Below the pieces are notes generated by a model that did no database searches, was not told the origin of the DNA, and was given only the letters and a program-made list of their open reading frames with translations. The position numbers and the translations under genes were made by a program. This document shows, piece by piece, positions 1 to 6,845 of a DNA stretch of 64,000 nt; positions within the stretch are counted from its first letter, which is position 1; each line of letters begins with the position of its first letter. The stretch is taken from positions 62,001 to 126,000 of the forward strand of contig NZ_MRZO01000002.1 of NCBI RefSeq assembly GCF_002732165.1. Direction: 5' to 3'. This DNA is from Staphylococcus xylosus (GTDB lineage: Bacteria > Bacillota > Bacilli > Staphylococcales > Staphylococcaceae).

Positions 1-326
1 CCCAAATCAATACTTGCAGTGATACTCTATAAATCATTTCTTAATTTAGTCTGTTTTCTGCTGGTGCAGTATAAAATATTTTATCCATTGATTACCTTCA
101 GGCATAACACTTTTCATATCTTTACGAGAACTTTTTAAACTCGATACCCAGCATCAACCAAAGCCCATAACTGTTGATAATAATGATATTCATCAGGGCC
201 TATAAGTGCTATTTTTCCTTTTAAGCTTTGATTTTTTCTTAATAGTCTTGATACCACGGTAATACCTGCTGTACGGCCACCTACAATAACAATTTGATAA
301 TGCTTACTGATTTTCCACACCCTCAA
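1..326 (-). pseudogene. sqr: Decayed sulfide:quinone oxidoreductase (sqr) of the cst operon
   Basis: This is a flavoprotein remnant directly downstream of cstB. The 5' part (135-326) encodes an FAD-binding start resembling SQR (HYQIVIVGG, then SRLLRKN and HYYQQLW), but the frame ends in a stop after DAGYRV. The protein continues in another frame (SSRKDMKSVMPEGNQWIK, about 65-120), and further stops follow toward base 1. The dinucleotide-binding glycine motif reads GGRTAG where the family has GGGTAG. The expected Met before SKHY appears as ATC, and only a TTG upstream could start translation. SQR normally oxidises sulfide at the membrane and delivers persulfide sulfur to CstA/CstB. Several independent lesions argue for a true pseudogene. 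It runs off the left edge, so its full extent is not visible. Confidence 0.85.
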
Positions 327-327
327 A

Positions 328-1662
328 TTATTTTAATGATTCTGGAAAATCTTGATAGCCTTCTCTAATATTTACAACATTTTCAAATCCTTTGTTTTCT
401 AAGATACCCACTGCGATTGAACTTCTAACACCCGACTGACAATGTACGTATATTTTATCCTCTTTATTAAGTGGAATATTTTCATTTAATAATTTACCAT
501 GGGGAATATTGACTGCTTGATCTAAATGCCCATTATTCCACTCTTCATCATTACGCACATCCAGTACATGTTCTTCTTTACCGGTTATATCCATACTGTG
601 AATGGATTGCGTTTTAACTTCTGCTTTTGGCAAACGGAAACCTGTTACATTATTAAAACCAATTAATTGTAAAGTATGCGCTGCTTGTTCAACGGTAGAT
701 TTATCACCAATCAAATCTATACTTTTTTCATAATCTAAATACCAACCGATTTGGTTAATAAAGTTTTTGTTGTAAGGAATATTGATTGTCCCTTTAGTGT
801 GACCACCATGAAAGGCTTCTTTGCTACGAAGATCAAATGCTATTTTTTCATTGCTTAAACTAGGATAAACATTGTATGGTTGATATAATTCCATACCAAA
901 TTGGTTAATTTTTTTCATTTGTGTAAAATGATGTGGTGGCGCTGGTTGATTTGATGTTAATGTTTCAATGAATTTAGTTTCATCAGTTTCACTAAATGCC
1001 CAGTTATTTATTTTTTCATAACCTAGCGTAGACATTGGTACGGCGCCTAATGCTTTACCACAAGGACTTCCAGCACCGTGACCTGGCCAAATTTGAATAT
1101 AATCTGGTAAACCTTTAACACTTTCTATAGATTGATACATTTGTTTCGCACTAACTTCTGTAGAACCTTCGACTTGAACTGATTTTTCTAGTAAATCGGG
1201 TCTACCGATATCACCTACAAAAATAAAATCACCACTAAATAAGCCCATTGGAACGCTTGAGCCGCCACCTTCATCAGTGAGTAAGAAACTGATACTCTCA
1301 GGAGTATGACCAGGTGTATGCAATACTTCTAATTTAATGTTACCTACATGAATAATATCTTGATGTTTAACAAAATGTGTTTGTTCAGACATATTTTTAT
1401 AACTTAATTGATCATCTCCTTCTCCAGATACATATATTTTGGCGTTTAAACGTTCTGCCACATCTCGAATACCAGAAGCAAAATCAGCGTGAATATGTGT
1501 TTCTGCAGCTTGTGTAATTTTAAAACCTTCGTTATCTGCAACTTCCATATATTTTGTTAAGTCACGTACAGGGTCAATTATCATTGCTTCCCCTGTACGT
1601 TGACAGCCAACTAAATAAGATGCTTGAGATAAATGATTATCGTAAAATTGTTTAAAAAACAT
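328..1662 (-). CDS. cstB: CstB, persulfide dioxygenase-sulfurtransferase
   Basis: This is a 444-residue cytoplasmic enzyme with an N-terminal metallo-beta-lactamase domain fused to a C-terminal rhodanese region, the same length and order as S. aureus CstB. The non-heme iron site is visible as THIHADF (about residues 56-62) and HTPGHTPES, followed by GDFIFVGDIGRPD. The catalytic rhodanese loop is VHCQSGVRSS near residue 410. The family converts low-molecular-weight persulfides to thiosulfate. The ATG follows an AGGAG ribosome binding site. It lies 30 bases downstream of cstA in the same operon. Downstream, sqr is broken, so the enzyme probably handles persulfides from other sources. Identification is firm; the substrate is from family knowledge. 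Confidence 0.95.
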   Translation of the reverse strand: MFFKQFYDNHLSQASYLVGCQRTGEAMIIDPVRDLTKYMEVADNEGFKITQAAETHIHADFASGIRDVAERLNAKIYVSGEGDDQLSYKNMSEQTHFVKHQDIIHVGNIKLEVLHTPGHTPESISFLLTDEGGGSSVPMGLFSGDFIFVGDIGRPDLLEKSVQVEGSTEVSAKQMYQSIESVKGLPDYIQIWPGHGAGSPCGKALGAVPMSTLGYEKINNWAFSETDETKFIETLTSNQPAPPHHFTQMKKINQFGMELYQPYNVYPSLSNEKIAFDLRSKEAFHGGHTKGTINIPYNKNFINQIGWYLDYEKSIDLIGDKSTVEQAAHTLQLIGFNNVTGFRLPKAEVKTQSIHSMDITGKEEHVLDVRNDEEWNNGHLDQAVNIPHGKLLNENIPLNKEDKIYVHCQSGVRSSIAVGILENKGFENVVNIREGYQDFPESLK

Positions 1663-1692
1663 AATAAAAACTCCTTTTATTAATAGATTTAA

Positions 1693-2760
1693 TTAGATGA
1701 ACAAATTATGATTCGCATTTTCGGTATCACCTATATAAGTGCCTACACCGCCGTACTCAACTTCATCTTTTAATTCTTCTTTTGTAATGCCCATGACATC
1801 CATGCTCATGGTACATGCGATTAATTTAATATCTTGAGCTATCGCCTGATTAATGAGTGATGTTAATGAATCAACGTTTTTCTTTTTCATTACGTAGCGC
1901 ATCATGATATTACCTAAACCGAACATATTCATTTTAGAGAGTGGCATTTTCAAAGGTGTTTTTGGCAACATAAAATCAAACATTTTTGCGACACCTTTCT
2001 TTTTAACGTTAACTGTTTGCTCTTTTTTCAACGCGTTAAGTCCCCAGAAAGTAAAGAAGATGGTTACATCTCTTCCTGCAGCTTTAGCACCATTCGCAAT
2101 AATCATTGCTGCCACTGCTTTATCTAACTCTCCACTAAATAGTACAATTGTCGTACCTTTAGCAGTATGATTCACTTGTAAGTCTTTTGGTTTTTCTTTT
2201 TGAATGATAGCATTAATTCCATTATTACTTTCATCCAATTCAACTAACGTATGTCCTGTTTGTTTCACCCAGCTTTTAATGTCGCTAAGGAAACCAGGGT
2301 CAGTCACTGTAACTTCAATTTGCTCGCCTACTTCAATATTTTTCATTTCTTTACTGATGTTTACAATTGGACCTGGACATTGAAGACCACTATAGTTAAG
2401 TTGTTTACGCTCTGCTTTAATTTCTACATTTGTATTTTCTTCTAATGTATTATTATCTTCGTTTTTTGCTTCATATGCTTTATAGCCACCGTCTAAATTA
2501 ACGATATCGTAGCCTTGTTCAGCTAAATATTCGCTCGCTTTAGTACTTCTAGTACCACTTTTACAGTGTACAAAATAGGTTGTGTTTTTACCTTTATTAA
2601 ACGATTTAATCTTATCTACAGGATGTAATGTCGCACCATTTATGTGTGCTAGCTCATATTCTTCTTGTGTTCTTACGTCAATCAGTTGACCTTGTGCACC
2701 CAATTTTTCTAATTCTTGTTTACTGAAATTGTTGATATGGTTTTCGTTATATTGTTTCAT
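1693..2760 (-). CDS. cstA: CstA, multidomain sulfurtransferase (rhodanese-TusA-DsrE-like)
   Basis: A 355-residue protein with three sulfur-carrier modules. An N-terminal rhodanese (residues 1-100) has the active-site loop HCKSGTRST. A TusA-like domain (about 120-190) has the LQCPGP motif. A DsrE-like domain (about 195-355) contains the GAKAAGRDVTIFFTFWG segment and a C-terminal cysteine in IACTMSMDVMG. In S. aureus CstA relays persulfide sulfur within the CstR-controlled operon. It is the first gene of the leftward transcript. The ATG follows an AGGAGG site. Its promoter overlaps a CstR operator (see 2777-2835). All three putative sulfur-bearing cysteines are present, so the protein looks functional despite loss of sqr next door. 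Confidence 0.95.
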   Translation of the reverse strand: MKQYNENHINNFSKQELEKLGAQGQLIDVRTQEEYELAHINGATLHPVDKIKSFNKGKNTTYFVHCKSGTRSTKASEYLAEQGYDIVNLDGGYKAYEAKNEDNNTLEENTNVEIKAERKQLNYSGLQCPGPIVNISKEMKNIEVGEQIEVTVTDPGFLSDIKSWVKQTGHTLVELDESNNGINAIIQKEKPKDLQVNHTAKGTTIVLFSGELDKAVAAMIIANGAKAAGRDVTIFFTFWGLNALKKEQTVNVKKKGVAKMFDFMLPKTPLKMPLSKMNMFGLGNIMMRYVMKKKNVDSLTSLINQAIAQDIKLIACTMSMDVMGITKEELKDEVEYGGVGTYIGDTENANHNLFI

Positions 2761-2776
2761 AATATCCTCCTAATAA

Positions 2777-2792
2777 ATACCTATAGGGGTAT
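2777..2792. promoter_or_regulatory. CstR operator 1, over the cstA -10
   Basis: The imperfect palindrome ATACCTATAGGGGTAT has the AT-flanked GC-rich form expected for CsoR/CstR-family repressors. It overlaps the -10 (ATATTA on +, TAATAT on -, 2791-2796) of the leftward cstA promoter. The matching -35 TTGACA lies at 2814-2819 with a 17-base spacer. Confidence 0.8.
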
Positions 2793-2819
2793 ATTAACTG
2801 TTTGTTTACACCTTGTCAA

Positions 2820-2835
2820 ATACCGTATGGGGTAT
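2820..2835. promoter_or_regulatory. CstR operator 2, between divergent -35 boxes
   Basis: ATACCGTATGGGGTAT is the second copy of the operator motif. It exactly fills the gap between the cstA -35 (2814-2819, minus strand) and the cstR -35 (TTGACA, 2836-2841). The cstR promoter continues with a 17-base spacer and TATTAT at 2859-2864. One bound repressor could therefore block polymerase in both directions. Confidence 0.8.
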
Positions 2836-2897
2836 TTGACATTTTCGATTCTATCTATTATTATGATTTTAATCAATTAAAAGTGGAGGAAATAACT

Positions 2898-3158
2898 ATG
2901 CATTATGATAAAAAAATGATTAATCGTATTAATAGAATACAAGGGCAACTCAATGGCGTTATTAAAATGATGGAAGAAGAAAAAGATTGTAAAGATGTCA
3001 TTACTCAAATCAGTGCATCAAAAAGTTCAATCCAACGTTTGATGGGAATTATCATTAGTGAAAATTTAATAGAATGTGTAAAAGCAGCAGAGGATAATGG
3101 TGAAAATTCAGAAGAATTGATTAATGAAGCCGTTAACTTATTGGTAAAAAGTAAATAA
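2898..3158 (+). CDS. cstR: CstR, persulfide-sensing CsoR-family repressor
   Basis: An 86-residue all-helical DUF156/CsoR-family regulator. The start chosen is the ATG 8 bases after GTGGAGG; a longer in-frame extension would run through the promoter and has no ribosome binding site. The two cysteines fall at positions 31 (DCKDV) and 60 (IECVK), the spacing of S. aureus CstR, where they form a polysulfide crosslink that releases DNA. The residues that would make a CsoR copper site are not evident. It overlaps tauE by one base (TAATG), so the two are translationally coupled. It is divergent from cstA and controls both transcripts through the operators at 2777-2835. Confidence 0.95.
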   Translation: MHYDKKMINRINRIQGQLNGVIKMMEEEKDCKDVITQISASKSSIQRLMGIIISENLIECVKAAEDNGENSEELINEAVNLLVKSK

Positions 3159-3913
3159 TGGATATTTCAACTGTTATTATGATGTTACTTATTGGGGTGT
3201 TCGGAGGCTTTATTTCGGGTCTAGTAGGTATCGGTGGTGCTATCATTATTTATCCAGCTATTTTATTATTACCGCCACTATTTGGTGTTCCTGCATACAG
3301 TGCATACATCGCTTCAGGACTTACTTCCAGTCAAGTCTTTTTCAGTACTTTAAGTGGGTCATTAAAAGCGCGAAAAAAAACAGAATTCTCCCCGTCATTA
3401 GTTATTTATATGAGTGGAGGTATGATTACAGGGAGCATGTTAGGCGCACTCCTAGCAAATTTATTTAATGCTGCATTTGTAAATACGATATATATCATCA
3501 TTGCTTTACTCGCATTAATTTTAATGTTTATTAACGTAAAACCGAATTTAAATCAGTCTTCCTTTAACAAACCATTATTAGTTATGGTTGGTCTTTTCAT
3601 TGGTATCATTTCAGGTATAGTTGGAGCAGGCGGCGCTTTTATTATTATTCCTATATTGTTAGTTTTATTCAAATTACCAATGAATACGGTGGCTGCTAAT
3701 AGTATAGTAATTGCTTTTATATCTTCAATTGGCGCCTTTATCATTAAACTTATACAAGGTTACATTCCTTTAGAAGACGCGTTATTTTTAATAATAGGAA
3801 GTATTATCTTTGCTCCATTAGGGTTAAAATTAGGCAAAAGAGTCCCTAGTTTTGTACAAAAGTGGATTATCAGTACTTTAATTATTATTGCAATTATTCA
3901 AATTGCTTTATAA
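3158..3913 (+). CDS. tauE: TauE/SafE-family sulfite/organosulfonate exporter
   Basis: A 251-residue polytopic membrane protein with two homologous halves of about four helices each. Both halves begin with a glycine-rich motif (GGFISGLVGIGGAIIIYP near residue 16 and GIISGIVGAGGAFIIIP near 148), which is the TauE/SafE signature. It starts one base inside the cstR stop. In staphylococci this gene accompanies cstR and is thought to export sulfite made during persulfide oxidation. Transcription ends in a strong hairpin immediately downstream. The substrate is inferred from context. Confidence 0.88.
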   Translation: MDISTVIMMLLIGVFGGFISGLVGIGGAIIIYPAILLLPPLFGVPAYSAYIASGLTSSQVFFSTLSGSLKARKKTEFSPSLVIYMSGGMITGSMLGALLANLFNAAFVNTIYIIIALLALILMFINVKPNLNQSSFNKPLLVMVGLFIGIISGIVGAGGAFIIIPILLVLFKLPMNTVAANSIVIAFISSIGAFIIKLIQGYIPLEDALFLIIGSIIFAPLGLKLGKRVPSFVQKWIISTLIIIAIIQIAL

Positions 3914-3962
3914 ATAAGAAAGAGAAGTACAACTAATATTTGTACTTCTCTTTCTTATTTAT
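3911..3962. terminator. Terminator of cstR-tauE
   Basis: A perfect stem of about 22 bp (3911-3932 with 3940-3961, loop about 7) that begins at the tauE stop codon. It is AT-rich at its base and could work in both directions. Confidence 0.85.
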
Positions 3963-4072
3963 AAAGTTAAAACCTTCTCATATAGCAAGTATATTGACGC
4001 TAAAATTAGCAAATGGTTTGTCGTCCGTTTATTATCTATATTTATGTGTAATAGTTTAAACATTGTAAAAAG

Positions 4073-4315
4073 TTAGTTATTTTCAAAGAAATCTTTTGAA
4101 TATGTTCTTAATCTACCACAATTTTCACACAAAACATTGATCAACGTAATGGGTTCATTGCCATAAGTAGCAGATAATAATGGTAAATAGTATTGGCCAT
4201 CCAATACTCTCATGTTAGGGTTATCGCAATTGCAAATACCTTTGTTTGTAGTCTTTAACTCAATAATGTTTATGATACGTTCTTTTTGTATATCAGTGAA
4301 TTTTTGCATTGTCAT
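4073..4315 (-). CDS. Small Cys-motif protein of unknown function
   Basis: An 80-residue protein that I do not recognise. It has a short helical N-terminus (about residues 1-22, FTDIQKERIINIIEL), then paired cysteines in CNCDNPN and CENCGRL about 35 residues apart, suggesting a C-x-C/C-x-x-C zinc-binding fold. No signal peptide or membrane helix is visible. The ATG is preceded by a GGGGG ribosome binding site at good spacing. Upstream lies a perfect 10-bp dyad (4331-4360) that contains a minus-strand TATAAT. It stands alone between convergent tauE and a candidate sRNA. Coding status is supported by start signals and the Cys pattern; function is unknown. Confidence 0.65.
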   Translation of the reverse strand: MTMQKFTDIQKERIINIIELKTTNKGICNCDNPNMRVLDGQYYLPLLSATYGNEPITLINVLCENCGRLRTYSKDFFENN

Positions 4316-4330
4316 AAACTTTTCCCCCTA

Positions 4331-4360
4331 ACATATTATATTGTATCCATTATAATATGT
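4331..4360. promoter_or_regulatory. Dyad with -10 element upstream of the Cys-motif gene
   Basis: ACATATTATA, 10 bases, then TATAATATGT form a perfect inverted repeat. The left arm contains ATTATA (4335-4340), which is TATAAT on the minus strand, about 20 bases before the ATG at 4315. An operator overlapping the promoter is plausible. The -35 is poor. Confidence 0.45.
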
Positions 4361-4385
4361 TGGCTATATTAAATAAAGCTTAATT

Positions 4386-4500
4386 TTAAAAAAAGGCCCT
4401 CTATTAAGAGGACCACAGGATTAAAGGAGTTGCGTTCCCCTACACGTCATAGGACGCATAAGAGATTGACCCATTTAATCACTCACGCCCTAAGACGTGC
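4386..4500 (-). ncRNA. Candidate small structured RNA of about 115 nt
   Basis: On the minus strand a promoter-like pair (TTTACT at 4530-4535, 17-base spacer, TATAAT at 4507-4512) would start transcription near 4500. The predicted RNA begins with a hairpin (CACGTC-TTAG-GGCGTG), has a second stem-loop near 4450-4470 (TGCGTC-CTAT-GACGTG), a GGGG/CTCC-rich middle, and ends in GGTCCTCT-TAAT-AGAGGGCC followed by seven U at about 4386-4393. No open reading frame with a ribosome binding site fits inside. The compact promoter-to-terminator layout suggests a regulatory RNA. I cannot assign it to a known family. Confidence 0.5.
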
Positions 4501-4621
4501 AAAATTATTATAAGTTAAATACTTGTATAAGTAAAATATAAATTATCTCAAAAGCTCAAACATCTTTAGTATGCAAGACACAGAAAAGATGTTAAACGAC
4601 GTAAATACCACGACCAAAATC

Positions 4622-4685
4622 CAAAAATAAACCACCTCGAAAGGTGGTTTATCACGGATGAAGTACTGGAGGTACTTCGTGTGTA
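4622..4685 (-). terminator. Two tandem hairpins, the second terminator-like
   Basis: Read on the minus strand, a stem (CACG...AAGTAC / GTACTT...CGTG, about 4655-4683) is followed by an 11-bp stem (ATAAACCACCT / AGGTGGTTTAT) and a T-rich tail near 4622. No gene lies upstream on this strand apart from a 14-codon frame without a ribosome binding site. It may end a short transcript or be part of an RNA. The rest of 4316-4945 shows no gene beyond the sRNA candidate and these hairpins. Confidence 0.45.
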
Positions 4686-4898
4686 TAGCGTAACATATAA
4701 AAATTAGTTTTGCCACGCCTATATTATTTAATCCATTTTTTTATTCATCTTTTATGTATTATTTAATATTATAAACCATTACAATTATAGTTTTCTAGCT
4801 TATTCATCTTTAACAATCGATAAAAATCGCTTGTCTTTTCACTATTATTCGTTATTAAAATACTAAGCTTTATATGTATTAATACTAATAAAACAAAA

Positions 4899-4930
4899 AT
4901 AACCCCGTAGGTATATGCCTACGGGGTTTT
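4899..4930 (-). terminator. Terminator of rpsR
   Basis: The stem AACCCCGTAGG / CCTACGGGGTT (4901-4911 with 4918-4928) is followed on the minus strand by ATTTTTGTTTTATT, 16 bases after the rpsR stop. Confidence 0.9.
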
Positions 4931-4945
4931 CAGATACAATATCTA

Positions 4946-5188
4946 TTATTGTTCTTCTTTAACATATGGTAATAATGCCATATGACGAGAACGTTTAATA
5001 GCTAATGTCAACATACGTTGATATTTAGCTGAAGTACCTGTTACACGACGTGGTAAAATTTTACCGCGTTCTGAGATAAAACGTTTTAATAATTCTGTAT
5101 CTTTATAGTCGATGTGTGTAATACCGTTTGCTGTGAAATAACAAACTTTTTTACGACGACGTCCGCCTCTTCTTGGTCCACCTGCCAT
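4946..5188 (-). CDS. rpsR: 30S ribosomal protein S18
   Basis: An 80-residue protein with the S18 signature: basic N-terminus ([12 protein letters not shown]), then [19 protein letters not shown] and [15 protein letters not shown]. It is full length and follows a GGGAGG ribosome binding site. S18 sits on the 30S platform paired with S6. In staphylococci rpsR normally follows ssb directly in the rpsF-ssb-rpsR operon. Here it is about 19 kb from ssb, with the NRPS locus between, and has its own upstream promoter (5353-5381). Its coding sequence looks undisturbed. Confidence 0.98.
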   Translation of the reverse strand: MAGGPRRGGRRRKKVCYFTANGITHIDYKDTELLKRFISERGKILPRRVTGTSAKYQRMLTLAIKRSRHMALLPYVKEEQ

Positions 5189-5352
5189 GGTAACTGCCTC
5201 CCTTTAATTTATTTTTTTAAATACCGTCTAGTTTTAATGTTTATTAATCATTTATTATGATTCATGTGTTTTTATTTTCTATTAGTAAAAGATTTAGAAT
5301 GCGTGTGAAACATTGTATTAAATCTTTGCGTGTGTGTGCATGTGTAATATTA

Positions 5353-5381
5353 ATCTTATAAAATTATGGACTATTTGTCAA
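5353..5381 (-). promoter_or_regulatory. Promoter for the separated rpsR
   Basis: On the minus strand TTGACA (5376-5381), a 17-base spacer and TAAGAT (5353-5358) lie about 165 bases upstream of rpsR and just after the thioesterase stop. This gives the essential gene a transcript independent of the NRPS operon. The long leader carries no clear S6:S18 regulatory fold by eye. Confidence 0.65.
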
Positions 5382-5428
5382 CACGTTCAGAATAAATAAA
5401 CTCACTAAACTTGAAATAAATTAAATAT

Positions 5429-6124
5429 TTAACCATTAAGTACTAATTTTACTTCTTCACTTATATCTTTATAATGATTATTTATAAAGAAATGATCACC
5501 TTCAAAGAATCGATAATCTACTTTACCTTTTGTCAGATCTGACCATTTATATAAAGTATGAGCACAAATGGAATCTTCTTTCCCTACAAATACTGACAAA
5601 TTAATATCTACTTGTCTTTCCTTAGGCTTATCGCAATAATAATCAATTGCTAGAAAGTCGTTCTTCAATGCTGGTTTCACTAGTTGCCATAACTCTTCAT
5701 GATTTAATACTTCTTCCGATGTGCCACCTTTATCTCTTATAAACTGTTTGAATTCTTCATCATTCATGGCTTCTATATCATTATATTTATCCAAATACCC
5801 AATTGGTTCACTCGCACAAAGGAACATATGCTTTGGTCGATAACCTAATTGATCCAATTTATAATAAAGTTCATATGCTAATATTGTTCCTAAACTGTAC
5901 CCTAATAGAATAAATTCTTCAGGTTTTTCATTAATAATTTGCTTTACTAAGTCATCTACCATATCATCAATGCTATCTAACGCCTCTTCAACTAATCTTT
6001 CACCACGTCCTGGTAATTCTAATGGCTTAAATTGAATATAACTTGGTAAATTGTTCTTCATTGGATAATATAATGCTTTATTTCCACCTGCAAATGGTAT
6101 ACAAAATAATGTCGTTTTAACCAT
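5429..6124 (-). CDS. Type II thioesterase of the NRPS locus
   Basis: A 231-residue alpha/beta hydrolase of the external (type II) thioesterase family. The N-terminus has the FCIPFAGG oxyanion-side motif, then LELPGRGER, the nucleophile elbow GYSLG (Ser77), a candidate acid in VGKEDSIC, and the catalytic His in EGDHFF. These enzymes hydrolyse wrongly acylated or stalled carrier-protein thioesters so that the assembly line can restart. It is the last gene of the NRPS operon, 11 bases after the phosphopantetheinyl transferase, with an AAGGGG ribosome binding site and ATG start. Because the synthetase releases its product with a reductase, this enzyme is most likely for editing rather than product release. 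Confidence 0.92.
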   Translation of the reverse strand: MVKTTLFCIPFAGGNKALYYPMKNNLPSYIQFKPLELPGRGERLVEEALDSIDDMVDDLVKQIINEKPEEFILLGYSLGTILAYELYYKLDQLGYRPKHMFLCASEPIGYLDKYNDIEAMNDEEFKQFIRDKGGTSEEVLNHEELWQLVKPALKNDFLAIDYYCDKPKERQVDINLSVFVGKEDSICAHTLYKWSDLTKGKVDYRFFEGDHFFINNHYKDISEEVKLVLNG

Positions 6125-6135
6125 ATACTCGCCCC

Positions 6136-6774
6136 TTAAAGTATAAATTCTGTATTAAAATTCTTTGTTATATCTAATAATTCTACATCTAAATCATGGT
6201 TATCTATATCTAAAATCACTGATAATGCATACTTCCCATACACAATATCATGAAAAAATGAACACCGATGCATCATTTCATCTTCAGTTTCAACAAGTTG
6301 ATAACGTCCTTGAACTGGTGTAATAGAAAAAGAATCTAATGCTTTATACATGCCTATACCAAGTAATTTTAAATAGCACTCTTTCATTGTCCACACTTCA
6401 AAAAAGCGATTAAATCGAGAAATTGAACTTTGTGCATCATTAATGTATCGATACTCTAATAATGCAAAGTATTTTTTTGCAATATCTAAATCTATAGTTT
6501 CAATTTTTTCCACATCTACGCCCACATTCGTGTCACTCACAACACATACTGAACAACCATCTGTATGAGACACATTGATATGTGTCTCTTTAGGTGAATT
6601 TAAGATTGGTTTACCATGTGCATTTTCACCAAATTGAATATGCTCAAATTGCATTCCTGAATGCGCTCGTACACAATAATACTTAAACCATTTAGAGTAT
6701 TGAGGATGCCTCTTAAGATTCTGATAATCATAACCCTGTGTATTTAATACATATATCGTTTTTTTCACGTTCAC
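6136..6774 (-). CDS. Sfp-type 4'-phosphopantetheinyl transferase
   Basis: A 212-residue enzyme that would attach phosphopantetheine from CoA to the five carrier domains of the neighbouring synthetase. Signature motifs are present: NVSHTDG (near residue 78), the Mg-binding VGVDVEKI (near 94) and FFEVWTMKECYLKLLG (near 130), with the W-x-x-K-E-x-x-x-K pattern. The likely start is GTG at 6774 or the in-frame GTG two codons later; GGAAG precedes them. It lies 71 bases after the synthetase, separated by a 12-bp hairpin (6806-6838). It plays the role AusB plays for AusA in S. aureus. Confidence 0.95.
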   Translation of the reverse strand: MNVKKTIYVLNTQGYDYQNLKRHPQYSKWFKYYCVRAHSGMQFEHIQFGENAHGKPILNSPKETHINVSHTDGCSVCVVSDTNVGVDVEKIETIDLDIAKKYFALLEYRYINDAQSSISRFNRFFEVWTMKECYLKLLGIGMYKALDSFSITPVQGRYQLVETEDEMMHRCSFFHDIVYGKYALSVILDIDNHDLDVELLDITKNFNTEFIL

Positions 6775-6805
6775 ACTTCCACATCACTTAATCAATCAAA
6801 ACAAA

Positions 6806-6838
6806 TGAAGTAGCAAGTTGTTATTTTGCTACTTCATA
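6806..6838 (-). terminator. Hairpin between synthetase and PPTase genes
   Basis: ATGAAGTAGCAA and TTGCTACTTCAT form a perfect 12-bp stem with a 9-base loop. On the minus strand TTTGTTTTG follows, so it resembles a leaky intrinsic terminator or mRNA-stabilising 3' stem that would set PPTase and thioesterase levels below the synthetase. Confidence 0.6.
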
Positions 6839-6845
6839 GTTGTAA

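Noticed and set aside
4571-4630. 19-codon plus-strand frame (MQDTEKM...) before a hairpin
   Set aside because: No ribosome binding site, polar low-complexity composition, and the hairpin tail favours the opposite strand.
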